Positions 52,186 through 62,960 of a stretch of 64,000 nucleotides of DNA are shown in pieces. The stretch lies in contig JALGPY010000013.1 of the NCBI GenBank assembly GCA_023055425.1, forward strand, positions 13,739,735 through 13,803,734, given 5' to 3'. The notes under the pieces were generated by a model. It was not told the DNA's origin and did no database searches. It saw nothing but the letters and a program-made list of their open reading frames with translations. A program made the translations under genes and the position numbers. The stretch is from Linanthus parryae (lineage: Eukaryota > Streptophyta > Magnoliopsida > Ericales > Polemoniaceae). Each line of letters begins with the position of its first letter. Within the stretch, counting starts at the first letter, position 1.

Positions 52186-55100
52186 ATGGCCAAGATAAAA
52201 GGAACCAAACCCACCAAGGAGGACGAAGAGATACCCGACCTTCCGCAGGCTTTGTGGCGAAAAGCCCCCTATCTAGGTGGCAAAGATTTCTACCATGCGA
52301 GGGTTAAGGCGAAGAAAATGCCTGCTCCTGTCCCAAATGAGGGATTGTTAACACTGACTCGCCCGGTTAACTCAGCCCCTTGCTCGAGTTAATTGGCTCC
52401 GAGGATGTGGTTCGATTGGGAATCGAAAATGGGTACTTCCCCTACACTGCGATTTCTACCCAAGCTTTTGTCCAGAAATTGGACTACATGGGTGAGTGGA
52501 TCGACCACGTTTTGACCAATCATGCTACGACTCTTGATGAAGCCGGCGTATACTTCGCTGTTCGTGCTATGAAGGGTGCTGTCGTGAAGCTGGACCAGTA
52601 TATGCTTCTAGACCTTCTTTCCCGCTACTCGCCTGCGACTCACACATTCCACTTTGCTGAGTTCGAGGCTGCCCCCACACTCGAGGACGTGCATATGCTG
52701 TACGATCTTTCTCTCATGGGCGAGGTGGACCCTTTGAGTCCTTTGAGAACGGCTGCGGAGATTGCTTTGTACACGCAGATGGAGGAATGCTTAGCAGAGG
52801 TAAAGAAAATCTCAAACCGGTGGACTACTACCAAAGCCCTTCCAAACTGGCAGTTGGTTGATACGTCTGCGAAGAATACCTGGAACAAATGGTTGCAGTA
52901 CTTCTTTCGAGACTATGCGAACAGCAGCATCACTAAGAAGCTTCTGAGTGAGGACCCAGAGGCCAATAATTACGTGGAGGGTAAAGGCTATCACTTGACC
53001 CTTTGTGCTTTCCTCTGTGCCTGGTTGTCGAGGTACTTAATTGACGGTCACCCGCATGATGGGGTCTTCTACCATGTCTTGCCGCTTGCTGTGAGGCTCG
53101 CCCTTGGTCAGAGAGTCGCACTCGGACCCTTGGTCTTGGGCACGCTGTACTATAGGCTTGATCAGCTCGTTCTGGCCATGAAAGAGTCGCGTGGCCGCCT
53201 CGATATACTGACTTTCGTCAACATTTCCTTCTTGACGATGTGGGTCTTCGAGCGATGGCCATCCTATGCTCCAACTGCTCTTAAACCCGACAAGTGGTGT
53301 CCTCCAGGCGAGACGGAGGAGCGTAACAGTGGCAGGGCTGCGAGGTGGTTCGGAGCGAACAATACCAAGTGCGCTTGAAGTTTGATATGCGACAAACGGA
53401 AAGAGTTTACTGCCAGGCCCTATGCCACACGCATTGAGAACGTGCGATGGTTTCCAAAGTTGTACCCCTCTAAGGGTGTTGTCTTCTCAGAAGAGCTCCT
53501 CTTCGAAGAGGGATCGCATTTCCATGAGCGCTATCGCGAGTTCTTTTGCTGGTGTCTACGAGGTTCCCTTCCTGCCCTCGCAGAGCATATTCGTGAGCTT
53601 GCGCCAAGGTATGAGAGGATTACCGTGGATGTTGACCCCACTCGAGTTTCTCCCCAGTTCGGCTTTGATGCAGTGGCGCCATCAATCTGGCCCCAGTCCA
53701 TTATCAGAGGTTGCTATAAGCGCTTGCTAACAAAGGAGTGCAAGACAGTCTTTATGAACAATCTTCCCTTTGAGCAGCCTGCAGGTACCCGCGAGGGCGG
53801 TTGTTCCCAGAACTGGCTCGCATACTGGGTCGCCCAGCAAACGAGGATTGAGACGCAGTCGGCCGCGCAGCCAAGTAGAGCTCCCATGATCAAAAGAAAT
53901 TCTTTTCCGTTTCGCCCCAATTGCAGTCTGGGCGAGTCTGAGTATGGTTGCTACTCATTGTTGGATCATGAGAACCATTTGTGCCCTGACGTCATTCTGA
54001 AGGAAAAGATCACCGCAGTTAAGAAGGGCGACACGCATGTCGTCAGATATAGCGAGGCTTTTGCTAAGGTAAGCAATTTTTCCGCGTGCGTTAGGCTTCT
54101 TGATTTCCCTATGCTGACGCCTTTATTCTGTACTGTTTGCTGTAGTGTCATGTGCGGAGATTCGCATCTGGTGATCGTTCCAAGTCATTGGTCAACACCA
54201 TTGTTGCCACCAGAAGGGAAAAACAGTCGTTCCTGCTAGCATGGAGGATGAGGATGGACCCTGAGGTCGAAACCAGGATTCGCGCAGTCATGAACGCTTT
54301 TGCTGACTCGCTGATAGACAATGCTCCGGCCTCGTCTCCTCCCAGGGATGATCCGTCCCCTCCAGCGACTGCGGCGCCGAGAGCGAAGAGACCCAGGCAA
54401 AAGGGAATTACAATTTCTTCCCCCAGAAGTGCTCCAACTTCTCCTCCGGCGAGGTCCCTTTCTGTCAAGGATAAAGGCAAAGGTCGCATGCCCAGCAAAG
54501 TGCGGAAAGAGCTCGCAGTCGAGACTTTCGTTCCATTCAACCAGGAGGAAGAAGGAGAGAGTCAGGAGCCCCGAGAAAGTGATGAAGAAGAAGAAAGAAC
54601 AGTGGTGATGCATGAGGAAGAATCAGGAGGTACCTCCATCGCGTTTCCTTTCTCATTATCGTAATTCTTTCTTAAACCAATCATTTCTTTGCAGATGATG
54701 ATGATGATGAGATCATCGGTGGCCTTTGGCCAAGAGACAAAAGAGAGATACCCATTCTGACATTCCAGACGATCCCATAAGCGAGGACGTTCTTGCTGAG
54801 TCCCGGAAGACAGCCGCGGAAGCTGCTGAAAGGAGAAGGCAGCGGGAAGAGGAGGAGCTCGAGCGTGTGAGACAGCGGAGCCTCGAAGAGCAACATGTTG
54901 ACGACTTAGTGCTTCCAGTTGACGAGGAAGATGTGCTTCCCGAAGTAGTGACTCCTCAGGCGGAGGAGGATGCGGTTCCCGAAGAGGATGCAGCAGCACT
55001 GGAGCAAGCCCAAGCGGACTTTGAAGAAATCGCAGGAGGCGATAAAGGTGAGATCTTCAATCTCGCAGTAACTTATAGAGATGTTATTGTGGGTGCGTTA

Positions 55101-56474
55101 AAGCATGGTGTGTCAAAGGCTGAAATTCGCCGTTGGCTAGTAGGCAAGTGCGGAGAACCTTCAGGTAATCATTTGAGCGATATGCATGTACTAGACCTTA
55201 GCAACTTGAAACAGAACCATTACTGGTTTCTTCGCGTCCCAGGTCACGCTCATTTTAAGGACCTGCTTAATGAGGACACACTAATAGGGCATGGTTCCAC
55301 GTCTTTAGTGTATGACGAAGATACTTCAATCCCACCTTCGCGTGGAGGTGCTTGCTCTTAGCTTTAGTAAAGATATCAAAATAACTTATAATACGAGTTA
55401 CCTCATACTATCGCACTTAATATCGCAGGCAATGCTGAGGGACCTGCGCTGGATCAAAGAAGTCAGCCTTCTGCGTCCTATGTTCCGATTCCGAGTTCCC
55501 ATACTGAGAAGCCCGTCGCAGCTGCTGAATACGCAGGAGAGCCTCTTGAGGACATCATCGAACTTTCTGATGATGCTGAAGCTGACCCTGTGCTAATGGA
55601 GGAAGATGCCCATACTGGCGCTGAGGAAGTAAGAACAAGTGCTGCTGATGCTTCCGCATCTGAGAGCGTCCCACGCCAAGCATCTTCGATTGTCACTTCG
55701 CCTCCGGCGATGACTGAGTCGGCGGCACCTCTTCCTGCGTGGAGCTTTTGGGGCTCGCAGGTTGGGAATGCAGTCGCAGCTGGTGCGGCTTATACTCTTC
55801 CTCCTAACTATGAGGGGTTAGAGCTCGCAGCTGACAGGAGAGCCATGGAGCAAGGGCAGTCTTCAACTACTCCAGCAATGCGCATTCCTTCTCTTCGTGG
55901 GATTCTTGAAGGAACTGGTAAGTAGTGATTCGCTGTTTGCATCTCGCATTATTCGTTTGCGAATTTGATAGCATAACTTAGCTTTGACATTGCTTTAGGT
56001 TTGAAGCAAACTGATGTGGACTGGCTAGTTCGAATGCGCCTCACCTACCCCCGATCATTTGCAAGATCTCTGGAGATAGGACCGTTTGACAGGAGGCTGT
56101 TTCTTACCGAAGCCATTTGGATTTTGGAGCAGCTATCTGCGGCCACGCCTGCGACCATTTCTGTTCAGAGTGCCGAATTGCTTTGTGGCATGTGCCAAAA
56201 TCTTCTTAACAAAGTTCAAGGCAGACTAGGTTTCAGATTTCTAATGAAAAAAGTCACTCTGATTCGCGCAGCCGTAACTTTGAAGCTCGGCCACCAGAAC
56301 CTCGCAGCTGAAAAGCAGAAGGTGGAGCAGCAGAAGCAAAATGCTGAAGAAGCTACGAAGCTCTATCATGAGATGAATGCCAAGTGCGAGCAACTGAAGC
56401 AAGAAGTGGAGCAAGTAGAGAAGCTGAGCCATCAGTTCGCGCCCCATGACTCCTTGATCAAGAATTTGCTTTGA
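52186..56474 (+). CDS. Antisense plant-mobile-domain gene of Tat-2 (six exons)
   Basis: Opposite strand to gag-pol. Exons: 52186-54068, 54146-54629, 54695-55164, 55243-55347, 55429-55917, 55999-56474, about 1,300 codons. All five introns are GT-AG, 65-81 bp, and frame is kept across every junction except inside exon 3. Exon 1 matches the plant mobile domain (aminotransferase-like) pattern: THTFHFAEFEAAPTLEDVHM, YHLTLCAFLCAWLSRYLIDG, VFYHVLPLAVRLALGQ, LTMWVFERWP and RVSPQFGFDA. Exons 2-5 are acidic, basic and Pro/Ala-rich; exon 6 ends in a coiled coil (EKQKVEQQKQNAEEATKLYH). Damage: one frameshift near 52375, TGA at 53376-53378 (CA*SLI), and a frameshift at 54697-54726. Function is unknown; PMD proteins occur in transposable elements and in silencing factors of the MAIN family. 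Splicing is inferred. Confidence 0.8.
54069..54145 (+). other. Intron 1 of the antisense gene
   Basis: AAG/GTAAGC donor and TACTGTTTGCTGTAG/T acceptor, 77 bp, phase 0. The frame changes from 53382-54068 to 54146 onward exactly as splicing requires. Confidence 0.85.
54630..54694 (+). other. Intron 2 of the antisense gene
   Basis: GGAG/GTACCT donor; acceptor ATCATTTCTTTGCAG/ATGATG, 65 bp, phase 1. Unspliced, the reading frame closes at TAA 54662. Confidence 0.8.
55165..55242 (+). other. Intron 3 of the antisense gene
   Basis: TCAG/GTAATC donor; acceptor TTCGCGTCCCAG/GTCACG, 78 bp, phase 1. The length is a multiple of three with no stop, so it could also be retained. Confidence 0.7.
55348..55428 (+). 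other. Intron 4 of the antisense gene
   Basis: GGAG/GTGCTT donor; acceptor CTTAATATCGCAG/GCAATG, 81 bp, phase 1. It contains an in-frame stop (TAG near 55359), so it must be removed for exon 5 to be read. Confidence 0.8.
55918..55998 (+). other. Intron 5 of the antisense gene
   Basis: ACTG/GTAAGT donor (consensus); acceptor ACATTGCTTTAG/GTTTGA, 81 bp, phase 1. Unspliced, a TAG follows after GTGK. Confidence 0.87.
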
Positions 56475-57880
56475 CTTTTTTAAATTTGAAAAAATAGCAA
56501 GGAAATAGCTGGAACATTAATGTAATGTTGAAACATTAATGTAATGTTGCTAGGGTTTCTCCCCCCTTTTTTTTAACAACAAGAATCAACTTGCCCGTTT
56601 TGCCCTTTCCGAGATTTGATAGGATATCTCTGTGCATATCCAATTATGACATCAGCAATTGATACTCTGCTTGATTTTCGCGCTAATTTCTCGGAAGATA
56701 AGCATGCTTTCGTTGGGAAGTCCATCCGAATCATGACTATCCGTCATTTATTAGGATACGCAACTGAATCGTCGTAGCCTTTAGTAGGGTAATTGATCGT
56801 TACCGCTTTTCAAGGCGTAAGTGATTGACCTTACCCTCTTTTCGCATTCTGCTGACTCATCTTAGCAACTGAAGAGTCTCCACAAGGTCTATATAAACCC
56901 TGTCTTTGCTATTTGGGTTTTTCATCCCAAAAATGTGCTTTGCCGTGAGTCCTTACGACTGCTGGCTTCAACGCTTGTTTTTCGTTGATTCATGGCAACT
57001 TCAAGTTGTGAATCCTGAGTTTGCCTTTTGTGCTGTAGAAATAGTTTCCAAGATCCACTTTATGAGGTTTATTGCTCTTTATAACCATCATAAAGAAGAT
57101 GGAGATGATATCTCATGTGTATTCGAAGAATTTTCTTCGTGTATTATGTTTGCAGGTCATGTTTCCGGCCGCCTCCCGGTGAGGTGCAGCGCCGAAGTGA
57201 CCGTGCTACCGTCTCATAATGAACAGCGGAATTCTCCTCCAGCATCCCTGGAGGAGGATTTCTTGCCTCTTCGTTCTTGAGCTCATGAGGCTCGTCAATG
57301 CCCTTGTCTATCATGACAAGGAACCCAGTACCAGAGGAATGACTGCTTCCCCTGTTCTGGGCGACTGTGTACGCCGGAACAGGAGGTTCCTCCGGTACAT
57401 ATCTTGATCAGACAGGGGTCTTGTCAGATCCTGAGATCTTGGACATAGGACCACCCAGACCATTGCCGTCATGGATGCAGCTAATGGCGAGTTGATCTCT
57501 TCGCAGGAGCATCCTACTTGCTACAGATCTTTGGCCGCAGATCTGTGTGTCGCATAGACGGTGTTAGGACCGTTAGGTTCATCCTTTTCAGTCAGGATTC
57601 CCGTAGTGTGTCTCTGCTGGCTTGTCAGCTACTTTTCGAATGTATTGTAAGCCATGTTGGCTGTGTAGTTAGATTTGAGCTTTTTTGCTTGTAAGCTGCT
57701 ATCTAGACAGATAAATTGTAAGTCTTTTCGACTCATAATGATAAATAGCTTTTGTATTATTTGCTGTGCTGTTGCAACAAAATACAATTTCGGATACGTA
57801 TCGGCATATCTCGCCTTGCACAATGCTATATACATGTTTCGCATTTGCTATCTGCCATATAAATTCGCAGATGTTTTATT
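56475..57880. other. Tat-2 region between antisense gene and tandem array
   Basis: No gene I can support. It contains a tandem pair of AACATTAATGTAATGTTG (about 56512-56549), each an internal dyad, in the expected 3' UTR of the antisense gene. A cluster of perfect hairpins lies at 57230-57550 (listed separately). A short open stretch at 56906-57280 has no recognisable domain. Confidence 0.55.
57234..57546. repeat. Cluster of perfect hairpins
   Basis: CTCCTCCAG/CTGGAGGAG (57234-57242, 57248-57256); CCTTGTC/GACAAGG (57302-57308, 57315-57321); CCTGTTC/GAACAGG (57351-57357, 57377-57383); GGAGGTTCCTCC (57382-57393); ACAGATCT/AGATCTGT (57523-57530, 57539-57546). The density is well above the flanks. 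Confidence 0.75.
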
Positions 57881-57889
57881 AGATCGTTC

Positions 57890-58735
57890 GAGATCGTATT
57901 TGCGCAGTTGTGCCATCTTGGCAGATGGGCTTGTGATTTGCTTTCAGATTCAAGTGCTATCATATCAGATAGACCTTTGTAGATCACTCAAGATCGTTTT
58001 GCACAATATTGCTATCGCATTTGTATAATGCTGCTATCACTGCAGATAGGCTTGGAAGGTCAATTAAGACCATTTTGCGTATAAGTTGCTATCGTAGCAG
58101 ATAGGCTTTTGGAGATCAATTAAGATCGTTTTGCGCCTGAGTTGCTATCATAGCAGATAGACTTTAGAAGATCAATTAAGATCATTTTTTTCGCATGAGT
58201 TGCTATCGTGGCAGATAGGCTTTTGAAAGATCAATTAAGATCATTTTGCGTAGGCTGCTATCGTGACAGATAGGCTTAGAGGACCAATTAAGATCGCATT
58301 TGCATAGGCTGCTATCGTAACAGATAGGCTTAGGTGATCACTTAAGATCGCATTTGCATAGGCTGCTATCGTAACAGATAGGCTTAGATGATCAATTAAG
58401 ATCGCATTTGCATAGGCTACTATCGTAACAGATAGGCTTAGATGATCAATTAAGATCGCATTTCGCATAGGCTGCTATCGTAACAGATAGGCTTAGATGA
58501 TCACTTAAGATCGCATTTCGCATAGGCTGCTATCGTAACCAGATAGGCTTAGATGATCACTTAAGATCGCATTTTGCATGAGCTGCTATCGTGACAGATA
58601 GGCTTAGATGATCAATTAAGATCGTATTTCGCATGGGCTGCTATCGTAACAGATAGGCTTAGGTGATCAATTAAGATGGCATTTGCATAGGCTGCTATCG
58701 TAGCATAGGCTGGTATTGTGGCGGATAACCCATTG
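57890..58735. repeat. 54-bp tandem array in the Tat-2 3' region
   Basis: About 15 monomers with exact 54-bp spacing in the middle (CTATCG at 58312, 58366 and onward). Consensus GCATAGGCTGCTATCGTAAC, AGATAGGCTTAGATGATCAA, TTAAGATCGCATTT. The left end (GTGCCATCTTGGCAGATGGG) matches the start of the window in Tat-1. Unlike Tat-1 it is mostly one monomer type, without the 108-bp alternation. Confidence 0.94.
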
Positions 58736-58938
58736 TTAACAGTTATAACAAACTAGAATGAAGCAAAATTGACAATGCAGAAATATGAAGTTCTCATTTG
58801 GGAGAATTCTCTTATTATAACGCTCTCATATGGGAGAGATGAGATTAAAATCCTCTCATATGGGAGAGGAGATTGTGTAAATCGTAGCCATACAAGACAT
58901 TAAGCGACGTTATAATAAAACGCATGAAATGAGAGAAG
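58736..58938. repeat. Spacer with three short hairpins downstream of Tat-2 pol
   Basis: Same as 796-991: TTCTCATTTGGGAGAA, CTCTCATATGGGAGAG and CCTCTCATATGGGAGAGG follow each other within about 80 bp (58791-58868). Confidence 0.75.
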
Positions 58939-59838
58939 TCAGGGATAGTACTTCTTAATCCAGCGCATGTTGACTGAACTCGGGGTTGAGGTTGTTCCGT
59001 GCAACCTTCGTATGCTGCAGTAGCCACTGTCAAAGACTTCTGTGACTTCGAAGGGTCCTTCCCAATTGGCTGCGAACTTTGGGTGAGCCGCTTCTCGCAT
59101 GCAGTGGTCAGATGCGCGCAAGACCAAGTCTCCAATTGCGAAATCTCTTCGCTGGACCATCTTATTGTAAGCGCGAGCAATCCTTTCTTGATACCGCTTG
59201 TTGGTTCTTTTGGCTTGTTCTCGCTTTTCCTCCAGCAAGACTAAGTCATGATCACGTTGATTTTCGTAGAGTGCGTGGAAGGCCAATCTTGCCGAATTGA
59301 CTCTCACCTCCGCAGGTACCACAGCCTCGGCCCCATAGCATAGTAGGAATGGTGAGGCCCCCGTGGGTGTCCTTGGAGAAGTTCGGTAGGCCGACAGAGC
59401 TATGCTTAGAGAATCAGCCCACTTATTGTGGTCATCTGCGACCATCTTGCTCAAAATCCTCAACAGCGTTTTGTTGGTCGCTTCGGCTTGCCCGTTCCCC
59501 TTCGGGTAGTAGGGGGTGGAACATACTTGCCTGATACTGTACTCCGCTAACTTCGCAGCTACCTGGCGATTAACAAAGGGAGTACCGTTATCTGAAAGAA
59601 TGGTGTTTGGGATTCCGAACCTGCATATGATGTTTTCTTGAATGAAGTTGACCACAGCTAGCGCATTTGCCGTCTTCAGTGGCATTGCCTCCACCCATTT
59701 GGTGAATAGCTCAGTTGCAGTGAGAATAAAATGATTCCCGTGTGACGTCGGTCGGATGGGACCAATGAAGTCCAGAGCCCATGTGTGAAATGGCCATGGT
59801 GTTCCTAATGCATGTAGATCCACGGCGGGGGCGTGCAC
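58939..59838 (-). pseudogene. Tat-2 integrase core and C-terminus
   Basis: 299 residues open. The catalytic triad is intact (ALDFIGPI, LSDNGTPF, NGQAEATNK), with tail motifs GDLVLRASD and NWEGPFEVTEVFDSGYC. It is cut off from the zinc domain by a TAA in QEC*FKGN (59851-59853), where Tat-1 has CAA. Otherwise this is the best-kept domain in the element. Confidence 0.9.
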
Positions 59839-59853
59839 TAGGTTTCCTTTGAA

Positions 59854-60537
59854 TTAGCACTCCTGGCAGCGTCGCACTTTGGTGCGGCAATCAACCTCCA
59901 TCGTGGGCCAGAAATATCCAATTGAGAGGAGCTGCCTGCATAATTTCGCACCTCCTTGGTGTTCCACCTGATGAGAAAGGTCCATGACTTCTTGTGCTTC
60001 TCTGCCGTTTAGACATCGCAGCAAGTTGCCCTCATGACCTCTTCGCCAAAGCAGATTTTCCTGTACCACGTATCGAGATGCTTTCCTCTTCAGTTTCTCG
60101 GCTTCTTTTCTCGATTCAGGCACGGTGCCCTGGGTGAGAAAATCAAAGAGTGGCTTCCTCCAATCCGTGTCATCATCAGTTAGAGCGATGAGTAGAGAAT
60201 CCTTGATTAGTGCGCAACTTTCGCACTTCCCTTGTATCAGGGCAGCAGCTGTCGACATATCCGGCCAATGAATGCCATATCTCTGAGCCTTTCGATAGAT
60301 TGACACATCGCTTTCTCCGCAAGCATGTTGGTGAATCTTCTCCAGCAGCAATTGTCCCTCTTGCTCGGAAACACATCGCATGAGTATTTCACCAGGGCCT
60401 TTTGTAGTAAAGGGTGTTGTCATGTATGCAGTACCCTTTTGTGAGTGCCCATCTTTCACTGCTTGTGCCTTCTGCAATAGCTCGTAGGACCGCTTTTCTC
60501 CAGTCCGTGTCCTCCATGTGTTCGTTGTCGCACGCAT
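59854..60537 (-). pseudogene. Tat-2 integrase zinc domain and upstream linker
   Basis: 227 residues. C-terminal HHCC finger: SHQVEHQGGAKLCRQ ... CRTKVRRCQEC, complete. Upstream motifs YGIHWPDMSTAAALIQGKC and DWRKPLFDFLTQGTVPES are shared with Tat-1. It is separated from RNase H by a TAA in SSALT*DACDN at about 60541. Confidence 0.85.
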
Positions 60538-60883
60538 CTTATGTCAATGCCGACGACGTTCGCACTTCGATGGAGATCCTTGCGGGACATTTGTCTGTAC
60601 TGACCTTAGATCCCAAGGTTGCCAAAACATCTGCATGCCTGTTGTCTGCTCAGGGGTTGTGCTCGTACCTCACATCGCCCGAGGCTTGCTTGACGATCAG
60701 CTTGGAATCCCCCATGACCGTCAGATTGCTTACTTCCAAAGCTTTTGCTGCACGCAGCCCCGCTATGAGGGCTTCATATTCAGCCTCGTTGTTGGTGACT
60801 GCGAAGTCAAGCTTTGCGGACATCTGTATGACCTCCCCATCTGGCTTGGTCAAGACTATCCCAATGCCTCCGCATTTCCTTGT
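60538..60883 (-). pseudogene. Tat-2 second RNase H (archaeal/plant type), internally deleted
   Basis: Starts STRKCGGIGIVLTKPDG, then NNEAEYEALIAGLRAAKAL and MGDSKLIVKQAS. About 24 residues present in Tat-1 (EYGLKEINLLSYRTLVQKL and neighbours) are missing after KQAS. A TGA replaces the Arg codon in EHNP*ADNRHADAL. The first motif of this domain (WTLHFDGS) lies in the preceding segment, cut by a TAA. Confidence 0.88.
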
Positions 60884-62593
60884 TTACGAACCGTCGAAAT
60901 GGAGCGTCCAATAGGGCACGTCGATTGCATAGATTTCAGGTCCTTCGAGCTCTTCTTCGATCACGGGTTCATGGCTGTTGTCGGGGAACTGTGCCAACAG
61001 ATCCGCTACCGCCTGCGACTTGATCGCTCGCGGTCGCACGCATGTGATATCGTATTGAGAGATGGTCATGTACCATTTCGCCAATCTTCCTCCAGGAGTG
61101 GTGTGGGTTAGCAGATATCGTATGGGATCACTCTTGGTGTCCACTACCACTTTGTGTGACGCAAAGTAGTGTTTCAATTTCTCTATTACGAAGAACAAAG
61201 CAAGGCAATGACGTTCGATGTCTGTGTACCTTGATTCAGCGGGCTGCACGATGCGAGAGATGTAGTAGATAGGCCTTTCCTGGCCTTCGTACTCCTGAGC
61301 CAAGAGTGCTCCTATGGACCTCCTCGTTGACGTCAGATATAGCAGAAGCGGTGATCCCAGTTGAGGTGCGATCATTATTTTTGAGGACGTCAGCAGATCT
61401 TTCAGCTTTTCGAATGCAGCTTCGTGCTCCGGAGCCCAGCTGTATACGGCATCTTTCTTGAGAAGGGCACTAAAACAGCAAGTGATTTGAGCAATCGCTG
61501 GGATGAATCTCCGCAGATAGGATAGCTTTCCTAAAAATGTCTTCAAGGCACTTTGGTTATGGGGCGGCGTCATGCCGGTTATGGCTGATACTTTCGCAGG
61601 GTCAGGCTCGATTCCTTGGCGATGAACTACGCATCCCAAGAACTTCCCTGATGTTACCCCAAATGCGCATTTCATGGGATTCATCTTTAGTTGAAAGCGT
61701 CTACATCTATTGAACACCTTCCGTAGATCTGCGAGGTGATCTGCTTCGTGCTTGGATATAACCACCAGGTCATCCACGTAGAATTCCACTTCTTTATGCA
61801 TCATGTCGTGGAACAGGGCCATCATGGCCCGCTGATAGGTTGCACCCGCGTTTTTGAGCCCGAACGGCATCACTGTGTAGTTGAACACCCCCACCGGAGT
61901 GATGAATGCAGTTTTCCGCGCGTCTTCGGGGTCCATCTTGATCTGGTTGTACCCGCTGAAGCCATCCATGAAACTGAACATGCGGTGGCCCGCTGTTGAA
62001 TCGATAAGCAAATCGATGTTTGGCAGTGGAAAATCGTCCTTGGGGCAGAAGCGATTGAGATCTCGGAAGTCCACGCAGATGCGAAGCTGTCCGTTCTTCT
62101 TCACCACTGGCACGATGTTGGCCAGCCATGTGGGATGATGATTCGGCTCTATGAATTTGGCATCCAGGAGTTTGAGAATCTCCTGCTTGATTTTCACGTT
62201 AAGCTCCGGCCTGAAGCTTCTTGTGCTCTGCTTTACCGGCTTAGACCCTGGAATGATGTCTAAGCGGTGCATAGTGATGCTTGTATCCAGTCCTGGCATC
62301 TCATCATACTCCCATGCGAACACATCCCTGTATTCAGTTAGGAGTTGCAGCAGTCCTTGCTCCTCCTCGCTTGTGAGGTCCGTACTTAAAAAGACTGGCC
62401 TTTTCTTTTCCTCGTTCGGGCTGAGGAACACTTCCTTTAGCTCTTGCTTTTGTGGTCTGGGCCTATCTTCCATGCATTCAGGTGCCTCTTTGAGCTTCTC
62501 ATCCGGAGCGCCCTGGATTGGCTTTTCTGTTAGCGCAATTTGCTCGATTTGATTGATTTGCCCAGGGATATCCCCATACCCGTGTGAGGACAT
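60884..62593 (-). pseudogene. Tat-2 reverse transcriptase and first RNase H
   Basis: 569 residues open. RT blocks in order: HHPTWLANIVPVVKKNGQLR, CVDFRDLNRFCPKDDFPLP, FSFMDGFSGYNQIKM, GLKNAGATYQRAM, EFYVDDLVVISK (YVDD at 61769-61780) and FLGKLSYLRRFIPAIAQ. RNase H follows (PIYYISRIVQ, TDIERHCLALFFVIEK). It ends in WTLHFDGS* through TCA to TAA, at the first motif of the second RNase H. All catalytic residues I can see are kept. Confidence 0.92.
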
Positions 62594-62960
62594 CCCCGCG
62601 CACCTTCATATGCGATAGCACTTCTTCCCATTGGCGTAGAAGCTCTCTATCTCCTTGCCTTCAGGGTCATGTTTTGCGATTCTCTTCTGAGTGTACACGT
62701 TCTTTCGATGGTATGCGATACGCAGCGCCTCTTCGCGTGTAGGCGGCTTTTCTTTGGCATCTTCCCTTGTCACCATTACTCCCGCAGGTGACTGGTCCTT
62801 GATTCCTCCTAGAGAGGCAAAGGAGTAGGGTTGAATGGTCTCGGTGTTTGCTCGTCCGCCATCTCGGTGAACCACACTGCCTCGCTAAGATGTGCTTCAT
62901 CCAAGTTGAATGGATTCGTTGAAGCCGGTGTCTCGACTACTCTGTCGTTCCAGATAGCTT
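62594..62960 (-). pseudogene. Tat-2 protease-RT linker, frame-shifted
   Basis: The open piece 62606-62875 (TREEALRIAYHRKNVYTQKR, KKCYRI) corresponds to the poorly conserved region between protease and RT. Frameshifts separate it from both neighbours. Confidence 0.7.

Noticed and set aside
56906..57280. 124-residue ORF in the Tat-2 3' region
   Set aside because: No recognisable domain, lies over the hairpin cluster, and is not linked to the exons by splice sites. Left as unexplained sequence.
58241..58468. Repetitive ORF (AILIDHLSLSVTIAAYAN units)
   Set aside because: Translation of the 54-bp tandem array, which is a multiple of three; no start context or conserved length.
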